The notes under the pieces: generated by a model | The model's input: only the letters and a program-made list of their open reading frames with translations | What the model was told of the DNA's origin: nothing | Database searches by the model: none | Shown here: positions 1-6,695 of the stretch, piece after piece | How positions within the stretch are numbered: the stretch's first letter is position 1 | Layout: each line of letters begins with the position of its first letter | Assembly (NCBI GenBank): GCA_905210875.1 | Contig: CAJLYN010000121.1 | Location: 1-6,695, forward strand | DNA: 6,695 bases | Direction: 5' to 3' | From: an uncultured Bacteroides sp. | GTDB taxonomy: Bacteria; Bacteroidota; Bacteroidia; Bacteroidales; UBA11471 | Program-made: the position numbers and the translations under genes

Positions 1-872
1 TTAGCCACAATCACATCGACCTCTTCGAGCAAAAAGGCATCTTGATTGCGCGTACGGGTATTTGAGTCCATTCCCGCATGATAGGGTAAAGCTTTTATAC
101 CATTTACTTTGAGTGTCTCGGCCAATTCTTCAACCTTTTTCCTACTCAAACAATAAATGATTCCCGATTTGCCGGGTTGCGACTTTATATACTTAATAAT
201 ATCTTTATCTACGTTCTGGGTTTTGGGTCGTACTTCATAGTACAAATTAGGGCGATTGAACGACGATTTAAAGACCGCCGCATCGGTCATTCCCAAGTTT
301 TTCTGTATATCATGCTGAACTTTTGGTGTCGCCGTTGCCGTAAGAGCAATCACAGGTCGAGAACCTATTTCATTGATGATAGGGCGAATACGCCGATATT
401 CCGGACGAAAGTCATGCCCCCACTCCGAAATACAGTGCGCCTCGTCCACTGCATAAAATGAAATTTTTACATGTTTCAGGAATTCTATGTTCTCTTCTTT
501 GGTAAGAGACTCAGGTGCTACATATAAGAGCTTGGTTTTACCCGAAAGTATATCTTCTTTGACCTGATCGATCGATGCTTTATTCAACGATGAGTTGATA
601 AAGTGTGCGACACCGTCTTCTTCACTGAAATTCCGCATGGCATCGACCTGATTCTTCATCAAGGCAATCAAAGGCGATATAACAACGGCCGTTCCCTCAG
701 AAAGCAAAGAGGGTAACTGGTAACAAAGCGATTTGCCTCCTCCCGTAGGCATCAACACAAACGTATCATTTCCTGCAAGCAGATTCTTGATTATTGCTTC
801 TTGGTTTCCTTTGAACGTATCAAACCCGAAATACTTCTTCAGAGCAGCAGTCAAATCGTTTTTCGTTGTCAT
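1..872 (-). CDS. recQ: ATP-dependent DNA helicase RecQ, N-terminal part (3' end beyond window)
   Basis: This is a superfamily 2 3'-to-5' DNA helicase that acts in recombination and repair of stalled forks. It starts at the ATG at 872-870 and stays open to the window edge, giving 290 whole codons. A full RecQ is about 600 to 730 residues, so roughly half is seen. Visible motifs in order: motif 0 (FGFDTFKGNQEAI, residues 15-27), Walker A (PTGGGKS, 42-48, lysine 47), the DEAH box (143-146) within AVDEAHCISEW, and motif III (ALTATAT, 176-182). The second RecA-like domain begins near FNRPNL (about 203) and includes IIYCLSRKKVEEL and YHAGM. The zinc-binding, winged-helix and HRDC regions would lie outside the window. 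The last visible residues are DVIVA, followed by a codon beginning AA where the family normally has Thr. It lies 98 bases downstream of clpX on the same strand, with its own likely promoter. No Shine-Dalgarno is seen; the leader is A-rich. The assignment is secure. Confidence 0.96.
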   Translation of the reverse strand, partial: MTTKNDLTAALKKYFGFDTFKGNQEAIIKNLLAGNDTFVLMPTGGGKSLCYQLPSLLSEGTAVVISPLIALMKNQVDAMRNFSEEDGVAHFINSSLNKASIDQVKEDILSGKTKLLYVAPESLTKEENIEFLKHVKISFYAVDEAHCISEWGHDFRPEYRRIRPIINEIGSRPVIALTATATPKVQHDIQKNLGMTDAAVFKSSFNRPNLYYEVRPKTQNVDKDIIKYIKSQPGKSGIIYCLSRKKVEELAETLKVNGIKALPYHAGMDSNTRTRNQDAFLLEEVDVIVA

Positions 873-922
873 AAAGTCTTGTTTTATAGTCGATTTCAGC
901 ACGTACAGCCTGTGATTATGAA

Positions 923-953
923 CAAATTTATAAATTTTCTTTCACTATACAAA
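923..953 (-). promoter_or_regulatory. Predicted recQ promoter, Bacteroidota -33/-7 type
   Basis: On the minus strand TTTG (953-950) is followed by 19 bases and then TAAATTTG (930-923). This matches the Bacteroidota primary sigma factor consensus TTTG-N19..21-TAnnTTTG without mismatch. Transcription would start near 917, leaving a leader of about 45 bases before the recQ ATG at 872. The clpX-recQ gap (873-970) shows no hairpin terminator, so recQ could also be reached by readthrough from clpPX. AT-rich DNA makes chance matches possible, but the spacing and position favour a real site. Confidence 0.65.
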
Positions 954-970
954 TTTATCCTCCTATTTTT

Positions 971-2209
971 TCAATGTAACGTATGCATATTGGCTTTTTT
1001 CATTTTCTCCTCGGCATAGGACTTTGTGATGTGCAACTCTTTACAATCGGTCGACGGCATCTCAAACATGGCATCTATCATGATGGCTTCGACTATCGAA
1101 CGTAGCCCTCGGGCTCCCAGCTTGAACTCAATGGACTTGTCGACCATGAAATCGAGCGCTTCCTCATCGAACGACAGCCGAATATTATCCATCTCAAACA
1201 TCTTGATGTACTGCTTGATAATCGAGTTCTTCGGTTCGGTCAATATCTGCCGCAACGCTTGACGGTCAAGCGGATCGAGATAGGTAAGGATAGGCAATCG
1301 GCCGATGATCTCGGGTATGAGGCCGAACGATTTTAAATCTTGCGGCGTAATGTATTGCAGCAGGTTTTCCCGGTCTATGACATCACGCTTCTTGTCGACG
1401 CCATATCCTACGACTTTGGTATTAAGACGCATGGCAATCTTTTTCTCGATACCGTCAAATGCACCACCACATATAAAGAGTATGTCTTTGGTATTGACGG
1501 GTATCATCTTCTGCTCGGGGTGCTTGCGTCCGCCTTGTGGTGGTACGTTAACGACAGAACCTTCAAGCAGTTTGAGCAGCCCTTGTTGTACCCCCTCTCC
1601 ACTTACGTCGCGAGTAATGGAGGGATTGTCGCCCTTGCGGGCTATCTTGTCGATTTCGTCGATAAAGACGATTCCCCGTTCAGCAGCCTGCACATCATAG
1701 TCAGAAACCTGCAACAGACGGGTTAGTATGCTTTCAATGTCTTCTCCTACGTATCCAGCCTCGGTAAGCACTGTGGCGTCGACTATCGTGAAAGGCACTT
1801 TCAGTAACTTGGCAATAGTTTTGGCCAAAAGTGTTTTTCCCGTACCTGTGGGGCCTACCATAATGATATTCGATTTTTCAATCTCGACATCATCGGTTTT
1901 CTGTTCGGTTTTATACTGCATCAATCGTTTGTAATGATTGTACACAGCGACAGAAAGATAGCGTTTGGCGTCGTCTTGACCGATGACATACTGATCGAGG
2001 AATGCTTTAATATCTTTGGGCTTGGGCAATTCTTCAAGTCGAAACTTCAATTCCGAAGCTTTCTGTTTCAACTCTCTGGCAGCGAGAGATGCCTGTTCGG
2101 CACAGTCGACACAGATAAATCCCGAATATCCAGCCAACAGCGGGAAACCTACTTCCCGCTCGCTTCGGCCACAAAAGGAGCAACGTTCTTCTATTTCTTT
2201 CTTTCCCAT
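971..2209 (-). CDS. clpX: ClpX, ATP-dependent unfoldase subunit of the ClpXP protease
   Basis: ClpX is a hexameric AAA+ unfoldase in the cytoplasm that recognises tagged or damaged proteins, unfolds them and passes them into ClpP. The 412-residue protein is normal length. Residues visible: a zinc-binding domain with C10, C13, C33 and C36; Walker A GPTGTGKT (119-126); pore-1 loop GYVG (152-155); Walker B VFIDEID (181-187); the RKH pore loop (228-230); an arginine finger in IPEIIGR (R304); and sensor 2 in LGARGLRS (R367). The loop that docks on ClpP, IGF in E. coli, reads VGY (267-269) here. I recall the same VGY from Bacteroides ClpX, so it is probably a phylum feature rather than damage. The ATG (2209-2207) shares its A with the TAA stop of clpP, which implies co-transcription and probably translational coupling. 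The start gives a normal N-terminus just ahead of the zinc cysteines. The TGA stop is at 973-971. Confidence 0.98.
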   Translation of the reverse strand: MGKKEIEERCSFCGRSEREVGFPLLAGYSGFICVDCAEQASLAARELKQKASELKFRLEELPKPKDIKAFLDQYVIGQDDAKRYLSVAVYNHYKRLMQYKTEQKTDDVEIEKSNIIMVGPTGTGKTLLAKTIAKLLKVPFTIVDATVLTEAGYVGEDIESILTRLLQVSDYDVQAAERGIVFIDEIDKIARKGDNPSITRDVSGEGVQQGLLKLLEGSVVNVPPQGGRKHPEQKMIPVNTKDILFICGGAFDGIEKKIAMRLNTKVVGYGVDKKRDVIDRENLLQYITPQDLKSFGLIPEIIGRLPILTYLDPLDRQALRQILTEPKNSIIKQYIKMFEMDNIRLSFDEEALDFMVDKSIEFKLGARGLRSIVEAIMIDAMFEMPSTDCKELHITKSYAEEKMKKANMHTLH

Positions 2210-2883
2210 TATTCTTTTTTTGTCCGGACAAGTACATCGTCAATCATACCGTATTCTTTTGCCTCGGCAGCTGTCATCCAATAGTCACGATCCGAGTCTT
2301 TCTCTATCTGTTCATAGGGTTTACCCGAATGTTGGGCAATAATGCTGTACAGTTCCTTTTTCAACTTCTGTATCTCACGAGCCGTTATTTCGATATCTGA
2401 GGCCTGTCCCTGAGCCCCGCCCATCGGCTGATGAATCATTACACGAGAGTGTTGCAGGGCAAACCGTTTGCCCGTAGCTCCAGCAACCAGCAATACGGCT
2501 CCCATTGAGGCTGCCATACCGGTGCAGATGGTCGACACGTCACTTGAAATGTACTGCATGGTATCGTAGATACCCAATCCGGCATATACACTACCACCGG
2601 GGGTATTGAGATAGATAGAAATATCTTTCCCTGGATCGGCCGAATCGAGATAGAGCAATTGCGCCTGAATGACATTGGCGGCATATTCGTCAATTTGCGT
2701 TCCCAGGAAAATGATACGATCCATCATCAGTCGGGAAAAAACATCCATCTGAGCTACATTCAATTGACGTTCCTCTATGATGGTCGGTGATATGTAACTA
2801 CTGGTAATATCTATATATTTATCCAGAGCAAGGCCGTTCAATCCTTGATGTTTAGTCGCAAATTTTCTAAAATCATCTGTCAT
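2209..2883 (-). CDS. clpP: ClpP, serine protease subunit of ClpXP
   Basis: ClpP forms the barrel-shaped tetradecameric protease chamber that degrades polypeptides threaded in by ClpX. I place the start at the ATG at 2883-2881 (224 residues). An upstream in-frame ATG at 2937-2935 would add 18 residues, but it lies upstream of the predicted -7 promoter element (2924-2917), and the shorter form begins [12 protein letters not shown], like Bacteroides ClpP as I remember it. With this numbering the catalytic triad is S126 (GMAASMG), H151 (MIHQP) and D200 (DRDYWM), with the oxyanion glycines at NTPGGS (93-98). The N-terminal segment before ERQLN (38-42) is longer than the E. coli propeptide, as expected for this phylum. 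The C-terminus ends shortly after EYGMIDDVL. clpX follows with a one-base overlap (TAATG). All catalytic residues are present, so the enzyme should be active. Confidence 0.97.
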   Translation of the reverse strand: MTDDFRKFATKHQGLNGLALDKYIDITSSYISPTIIEERQLNVAQMDVFSRLMMDRIIFLGTQIDEYAANVIQAQLLYLDSADPGKDISIYLNTPGGSVYAGLGIYDTMQYISSDVSTICTGMAASMGAVLLVAGATGKRFALQHSRVMIHQPMGGAQGQASDIEITAREIQKLKKELYSIIAQHSGKPYEQIEKDSDRDYWMTAAEAKEYGMIDDVLVRTKKE

Positions 2884-2916
2884 AATCACAACGTTTTTAG
2901 GTTCATTTTCTTCAAA

Positions 2917-2948
2917 CAAAGATAATGATAAAACCATTATCCCACAAA
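2917..2948 (-). promoter_or_regulatory. Predicted clpPX promoter, Bacteroidota -33/-7 type
   Basis: On the minus strand TTTG (2948-2945), a 20-base spacer and TATCTTTG (2924-2917) match the TTTG-N19..21-TAnnTTTG consensus exactly. Transcription would begin near 2911, about 28 bases before the ATG at 2883. The site lies just downstream of the tig terminator, which makes sense as a separate promoter for clpP and clpX. It also argues against translation from the ATG at 2937, which would not be on this transcript. Confidence 0.7.
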
Positions 2949-2993
2949 TTTTGTTTTTTTTTGAGAGAGTATAAGATTTATTTGTTTATACAC

Positions 2994-3024
2994 AAAAAAT
3001 CAGCCCGGATTGGGGGCTGATTTT
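2994..3024 (-). terminator. Intrinsic terminator after tig
   Basis: Reading the minus strand, AAAATCAGCCC (3024-3014) can pair with GGGCTGATTTT (3006-2996) as an 11-base-pair stem around a 7-base loop (CCAATCC), and the T-run continues to 2994. The GC-rich core of six pairs next to an A/U base and a T-tract is the classic form. It begins 23 bases after the tig stop at 3048. No gene converges from the other side, so it serves tig. It should reduce readthrough into clpP. Confidence 0.9.
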
Positions 3025-3047
3025 CTGGACCTATTTAACGAAGGAAC

Positions 3048-4403
3048 TTATTTGTTCTCAAACATTTTGTAAAAATCTTCGACCGAAACAGTCTTCTCAT
3101 TCAACGATACATGAGATTTGATGGTATCGATGATTTTTTCTTCAACGGCACGCTCGGCTATATTGTTCACGATTTTTTTATCTTTGAGCATATCCGAAGC
3201 GTATTTTTCCAACAAATCGTCAGGAACATTTGCCATTCCATACTGAGCAAATTGTGCACGGGTAGCTTTCTTGGCCATTTCGAGCATATCGGCATCGTCG
3301 ACCTTTATCTCATACTGTCTGACAATCTCTTCTTTGATAAGTTGCCATTTCAAGTCGGGAACCATCTTGGGATATTCCTCTTCAACCGATTCGGCTGTGC
3401 GTTTCTCTCCGGTTACTACCAGCCAACGTTTGAGCAAGGCATCGGGGAGTTCAATCTCTCCCACCTTGGATTCCAATGCTGCACGGGCATCAAGAGCAAA
3501 TTTATAATCGCTCTCGGGTTGCAATTGGGCAGCAAGCATTTCACGGATTTTTGCCGTGAATTCTTCTTCACTTTTTACCGTATCCTTACCGAAGGCATTA
3601 TCGTAAAGCTCCTGACCCTCCTCGGCAGGTTTGAATCCGAGAATCGAGGTAATCTCTACCTCAAAGTTCGATTTTACATCTGCAGATTTATCTTTGCCGA
3701 TATGGAGCATGGCAGCCATTTCGGTATCGTTGCCACCGCAAGCTACAGAGGGATTGAACACAACCTTGTCGCCAACTTTTTTGCCGACGAACTTGTTCTT
3801 TTCGGCCTCGTCTTTGAGGTATGCAGGTGTGAGAAGCGACTCAACCGAGATACCACCCTCTTTCGGAGCGTTGTTCTCGTCGAGTTCTACAAAACGACCT
3901 TTTACAATATCTTTTTCACCGGCCTCTTCGACGGGCTGCTGTACTCCGAAACGGTTGCAAAGAGCCTCTTTCTGTTTGGCCACCATGTCGTCGTCGATAT
4001 CGATGTGATAGTAATCTACCTTGTCGTCGGCCGAGAGAGTGAGCGAAATTTCAGGAGCCAACGCTACATCAAACAAGAAAGTAAAATCTTCTTGTTTATC
4101 AAAATCTATTTCAGCTTGAGACTCCGAGGGCAGAGGCTCTCCCAAGACATTTAATTTGTTGTCTTTGATATAATTATAGAGACTCTCCGAGACCAGCTTG
4201 TTTATTTCTTCGAGCAGTATCGATTTGCCTACCATTTTCTTTATCATACCCATCGGTGCCATACCTTTACGGAAACCGGGGATATTGGCTTTCTGACGAT
4301 ACGTGCGCAAGGCTTTTTCTACTTTTTCTTCGTAATCAGCTTTCACGACATCTACCTTTACAACGGCAGAGACTTTGCTTGTGTTTTCTTGTGAAACGTT
4401 CAT
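3048..4403 (-). CDS. tig: Trigger factor, ribosome-associated chaperone
   Basis: Trigger factor binds the ribosome exit tunnel next to protein L23 and shields emerging chains; in many bacteria tig sits next to clpP and clpX. The protein has 451 residues, slightly longer than the E. coli form (432). The N-terminal ribosome-binding domain (about 1-115) contains the signature GFRKGMAP at 43-50, followed by the conserved LGEP (87-90). The middle section (about 150-245) lies where the FKBP-like peptidyl-prolyl isomerase domain sits but is divergent, as in other Bacteroidota, so isomerase activity is uncertain. The rest is the charged, helical C-terminal chaperone domain, with a conserved stretch ATRAQFAQYGM and PDDLLEKYA near residues 380-400. 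The start MNVS is typical for the phylum. There is no good Shine-Dalgarno; GGAAG lies only two bases from the ATG, too close to function normally. A terminator follows, so it appears to be its own transcription unit, divergent from dnaG. Confidence 0.97.
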   Translation of the reverse strand: MNVSQENTSKVSAVVKVDVVKADYEEKVEKALRTYRQKANIPGFRKGMAPMGMIKKMVGKSILLEEINKLVSESLYNYIKDNKLNVLGEPLPSESQAEIDFDKQEDFTFLFDVALAPEISLTLSADDKVDYYHIDIDDDMVAKQKEALCNRFGVQQPVEEAGEKDIVKGRFVELDENNAPKEGGISVESLLTPAYLKDEAEKNKFVGKKVGDKVVFNPSVACGGNDTEMAAMLHIGKDKSADVKSNFEVEITSILGFKPAEEGQELYDNAFGKDTVKSEEEFTAKIREMLAAQLQPESDYKFALDARAALESKVGEIELPDALLKRWLVVTGEKRTAESVEEEYPKMVPDLKWQLIKEEIVRQYEIKVDDADMLEMAKKATRAQFAQYGMANVPDDLLEKYASDMLKDKKIVNNIAERAVEEKIIDTIKSHVSLNEKTVSVEDFYKMFENK

Positions 4404-4509
4404 TCTTCCGAATCTATTTGGTTATTATCTATATTATTATCAACCTATTATACAGAATAGCAAGGCTTTTGAAAGGCTATATTGAACCCTACCCGCTATT
4501 TTAATGGTG

Positions 4510-4543
4510 CAAAAGTAATCGTAATCTTTCGATATTCAGCAAA
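4510..4543 (-). promoter_or_regulatory. Candidate tig promoter
   Basis: On the minus strand TACTTTTG (4517-4510) fits TAnnTTTG exactly. The best -33 TTTG (4543-4540) is 22 bases upstream, slightly longer than the usual 19 to 21, so the pairing is less certain than for clpP and recQ. Transcription from here would start near 4503 and leave a leader of about 100 bases before the tig ATG at 4403. I see no convincing hairpin, leader peptide or riboswitch in that leader. Confidence 0.5.
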
Positions 4544-4614
4544 TTTTTCATGAAAATTTTTCACCGTATCGTCACTCTTCAATGAAGATTCTGTCACCGG
4601 AAAAAAATTTTTCA
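4541..4614. repeat. Three copies of AAATTTTTCA between tig and dnaG
   Basis: The 10-mer AAATTTTTCA occurs at 4541-4550, 4554-4563 and 4605-4614. The first two are 13 bases apart and create a 12-base perfect palindrome TTTTCATGAAAA (4545-4556). The first overlaps the candidate -33 element of tig; the third lies about 25 bases upstream of the candidate -33 of dnaG. Between them is a short inverted repeat, TCTTC-AAT-GAAGA (4576-4588). They may be a protein-binding site, bent or upstream-element DNA for the two promoters, or just A/T-tract bias. Nothing in the sequence decides which. Confidence 0.5.
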
Positions 4615-4638
4615 ACAATCGGAAAATTATCAATAGAG

Positions 4639-4670
4639 TTTGCTACAAAGAAGAAGTTATTGTACCTTCG
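4639..4670 (+). promoter_or_regulatory. Predicted dnaG promoter, Bacteroidota -33/-7 type
   Basis: TTTG (4639-4642), a 20-base spacer and TACCTTCG (4663-4670) fit the phylum consensus with one mismatch (TTCG for TTTG). Transcription would start near 4676, giving a short leader of about 16 bases before the ATG at 4692. Together with the candidate tig promoter it makes the 4404-4691 region a divergent promoter region. No other gene or RNA is seen in that interval. Confidence 0.6.
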
Positions 4671-4691
4671 TCGAGCTAAACAGACTGTTTC

Positions 4692-6695
4692 ATGATAGAC
4701 CAAGCCACCATAGATAAAATCCTCGACAGTGCCAATATCGTCGAAGTTGTTTCCGACTTCGTTACACTCCGCAAAAGAGGGGTAAACTATATAGGATTGT
4801 GTCCTTTCCATGACGAAAAAACGCCCTCGTTCAGCGTATCTCCCTCAAAAAACATATGCAAATGTTTCAGTTGCGGAAAAGGTGGCAGCGCCGTCCACTT
4901 TATTATGGAACACGAACAAATGTCGTATTACGAAGCACTGAAATATCTGGCCAAGAAATACAACATTGAGATACATGAGAAAGAACAGAGTGAAGAAGAA
5001 AAATTACAACAAAGCAAACGCGAAAGCATGCTCATTGTCAATGCTTTTGCCCAAGAATATTTTTCAAGCATTCTTTTCAATCATGCCGAAGGTCGCTCTG
5101 TGGGTCTCTCCTACTTTCACGAACGGGGGTTCCGCGACGACATTATCAAAAAATTTGGTCTGGGATACTCTCTCGACCAGCGCGATGCACTCTATAATGA
5201 AGCAAAGGCCCGTGGATATAAAAAGGAATACTTGCTTTCTACAGGGCTGTGTCTCGAAAACAGCGACGGTCAGGTAAGCGACCGTTTCCGCGGACGGGTC
5301 ATCTTCCCTGTTTACAGCCTGTCGGGCAAAGTGCTGGCTTTCGGTGGCCGCATTCTGAAAAAAAACGAGAAGATGGCCAAATATGTCAACTCTCCCGAGT
5401 CGGACATATACCACAAAAGCCATGAACTATATGGTATCTACCAAGCCAAGCAAGCTATCGTAAAACAAGACACCTGTTTCCTCGTAGAAGGATATACCGA
5501 CGTGCTGTCGATGCACCAGTCGGGAATCGAGAATGTCGTAGCCTCTTCGGGAACATCTCTCACACCAGGGCAGATACGCCTCATACACCGCTTTACCAAT
5601 AATGTAACGGTACTGTACGACGGCGATGCTGCCGGTATCAAGGCTTCGCTGCGTGGTATAGACATGCTGCTCAAAGAGGGGCTGCACATCAAGGTCGTGC
5701 TTTTGCCCGACGGCGACGACCCCGACTCTTTTGCCCAAAAACAGAGCGCCGCAGCCTTTACCCAATATATCAAGGAGCACGAGGTCGACTTTATTCGCTT
5801 CAAAACCAACCTGCTGATTGAGAGTGCCGGGCAAGACCCTGTGAAACGGGCCGGCCTCATTGCCGATATTGTGCAAAGTATTGCCGTAATACCCGACAAC
5901 ATAGAGCGCTCGGTCTATACCAAAGAGTGTAGTCGATTGATGGATATCTCAGAGAATGTACTTCTCTCCGAGATAAACAAACGTCGATATCAAGACTTGA
6001 TAAACAGTAAAAACGAAGAACAAAACAACAATAAAAGTGGTGTCGGTAACGTACCGACGGCCACGGATACGGATACTGAACAGTCAATCGACCGGACGGA
6101 AGGGCCGAAAGATTTATCAACTTCCACCCAAGTTACCGTCCGCCAATCGGCCACCCAATATATCAACGACCTGTCGGAACGCACCCTGATACGCTATATC
6201 ATACGTTACGGCGATTTGGAACTTTTCCCCAAAGACGATTCGGGCGAGATGTGGAAAGTGGCTTCCTATATCTTCAACGACCTCAAAAACGACGAAATTG
6301 TATTTTCCAACCCCATCTATCAAAGAATACGAGAAGAGGCCGAAGCCCAGTTTGCACGTGAAGATACAAATCTCATCCGTTATTTTACAAGTCACCCCGA
6401 TACCGAGATAAGCCGCATCGCGCTCAACTGCATTAGCGACAAATATGAATTGAGCAAGGTTCATACCAAATACCAGCACATAGCCAGCGAGGAAGAGCGC
6501 ATCGGAGAGCTGGTGCCCCGGGCTCTGTTTGAATTGAAAGATGCCATCATAGGGCAAGAAATAAAAACCATACAGCAACAGCTGAAACGGGAACAAGGCG
6601 ACGAGTCGGGAAAACGGCAACTCATGCAACGAATTGCCGAACTTTTCAAGGTGAAAGCCGCATTGGCCAAGGAGCTTGGCGAACGCACCGTCAGT
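4692..6695 (+). CDS. dnaG: DNA primase DnaG (C-terminal end just beyond window)
   Basis: DnaG makes the RNA primers for lagging-strand and restart synthesis and works with the replicative helicase DnaB. The ATG at 4692 is the first in frame after a TAA at 4677-4679. The frame is open for 668 codons to the window edge; the final ELGERTVS resembles the end of Bacteroidota primases, so only a few codons are probably missing. The N-terminal CHC2 zinc ribbon has C37, H40, C58 and C61. The RNA polymerase core carries FRGRVIFPV (199-207) and YVNSPES (231-237). The TOPRIM metal site has E266 in EGYTD, D310 and D312 in DGDAAG, and D340-D345 in DGDDPD. EGYTD replaces the common EGYMD, a change away from the catalytic glutamate. 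Residues about 437-488 form a polar, low-complexity linker rich in N, S, T, D and Q. The remainder (about 490 on) is the helical helicase-binding region, divergent from E. coli. All catalytic residues are present. Confidence 0.97.
   Translation, partial: MIDQATIDKILDSANIVEVVSDFVTLRKRGVNYIGLCPFHDEKTPSFSVSPSKNICKCFSCGKGGSAVHFIMEHEQMSYYEALKYLAKKYNIEIHEKEQSEEEKLQQSKRESMLIVNAFAQEYFSSILFNHAEGRSVGLSYFHERGFRDDIIKKFGLGYSLDQRDALYNEAKARGYKKEYLLSTGLCLENSDGQVSDRFRGRVIFPVYSLSGKVLAFGGRILKKNEKMAKYVNSPESDIYHKSHELYGIYQAKQAIVKQDTCFLVEGYTDVLSMHQSGIENVVASSGTSLTPGQIRLIHRFTNNVTVLYDGDAAGIKASLRGIDMLLKEGLHIKVVLLPDGDDPDSFAQKQSAAAFTQYIKEHEVDFIRFKTNLLIESAGQDPVKRAGLIADIVQSIAVIPDNIERSVYTKECSRLMDISENVLLSEINKRRYQDLINSKNEEQNNNKSGVGNVPTATDTDTEQSIDRTEGPKDLSTSTQVTVRQSATQYINDLSERTLIRYIIRYGDLELFPKDDSGEMWKVASYIFNDLKNDEIVFSNPIYQRIREEAEAQFAREDTNLIRYFTSHPDTEISRIALNCISDKYELSKVHTKYQHIASEEERIGELVPRALFELKDAIIGQEIKTIQQQLKREQGDESGKRQLMQRIAELFKVKAALAKELGERTVS

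Noticed and set aside
1305..1726. Plus-strand open frames of about 130 codons antisense to clpX.
   Set aside because: They are complements of conserved AAA+ motifs of ClpX, overlap each other in different frames, and show no family features.
3111..4154. A 347-codon open frame on the plus strand, antisense to tig.
   Set aside because: It lies wholly inside tig, whose protein is clearly trigger factor. The translation is rich in Phe, Ile and Leu with no recognisable domain, as expected from the complement of a Lys/Glu-rich gene, and it has no promoter or leader of its own.
4447..4452. TATAAT on the minus strand within the tig leader, resembling an E. coli -10 box.
   Set aside because: Bacteroidota primary sigma factors use TAnnTTTG rather than TATAAT, and there is no suitable -35 at the right distance. 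It is likely AT-rich chance.
4455..4480. AAGGCT repeated around GCTTTTGAAAGG in the tig leader, considered as a hairpin.
   Set aside because: The copies are direct, not inverted, so they do not form a stem. No riboswitch or attenuator fold was seen.
4572..4811. A 79-codon minus-strand frame spanning the dnaG promoter and start.
   Set aside because: It covers the dnaG promoter and zinc-ribbon codons on the opposite strand, has no recognisable domain, and would sit within the divergent control region.
5427..5902. Minus-strand open frames of about 150 codons inside dnaG.
   Set aside because: They are antisense shadows of the TOPRIM region of DnaG; two overlapping frames are open at once, and neither product is recognisable.
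1..6695. Search for a novel system, mobile element, CRISPR array, toxin-antitoxin pair, tRNA or other RNA gene.
   Set aside because: Five conserved housekeeping genes fill nearly all of the window and the gaps are 98 to 288 bases. No phased repeats, transposase, terminal inverted repeats or tRNA-like folds were seen.

Overview
The window looks like ordinary core chromosome of a Bacteroidales bacterium (phylum Bacteroidota). The reasons are: protein sequences that resemble Bacteroides/Porphyromonas-type orthologues throughout; the gene order tig-clpP-clpX-recQ; start codons preceded by A-rich leaders without Shine-Dalgarno sequences; and intergenic promoters that fit the Bacteroidota pattern TTTG-N19..21-TAnnTTTG rather than TTGACA/TATAAT. 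Base composition is moderate and even across the genes, and I see no sign of a mobile element, CRISPR array, tRNA or rRNA. The genus cannot be fixed by eye.

Layout. On the minus strand, read from about 4540 down to 1: tig (trigger factor, 3048-4403), a strong intrinsic terminator (2994-3024), a promoter (2917-2948), clpP (2209-2883, start revised), clpX (971-2209, sharing one base with the clpP stop), a 97-base gap with a good promoter (923-953), and recQ (1-872, cut by the window edge after 290 codons). On the plus strand, dnaG (DNA primase) runs from 4692 to the window end, divergent from tig. The 288-base tig/dnaG intergenic region carries a candidate promoter in each direction and three copies of the 10-mer AAATTTTTCA.

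How the genes work together. Trigger factor meets nascent chains at the ribosome. ClpX unfolds proteins and feeds them to ClpP. These three form a protein folding and turnover cluster, but the terminator and separate promoters suggest tig, clpPX and recQ can be transcribed as separate units. RecQ (DNA repair helicase) and DnaG (replication primase) are genome-maintenance neighbours with no direct biochemical link to the Clp genes.

I looked for an undescribed system and did not find one. The points worth a second look are small: the clpP start, the VGY in place of IGF in the ClpX loop that contacts ClpP, the one-base clpP/clpX overlap, the repeated 10-mers between tig and dnaG, and an unexpected residue at the RecQ truncation point.
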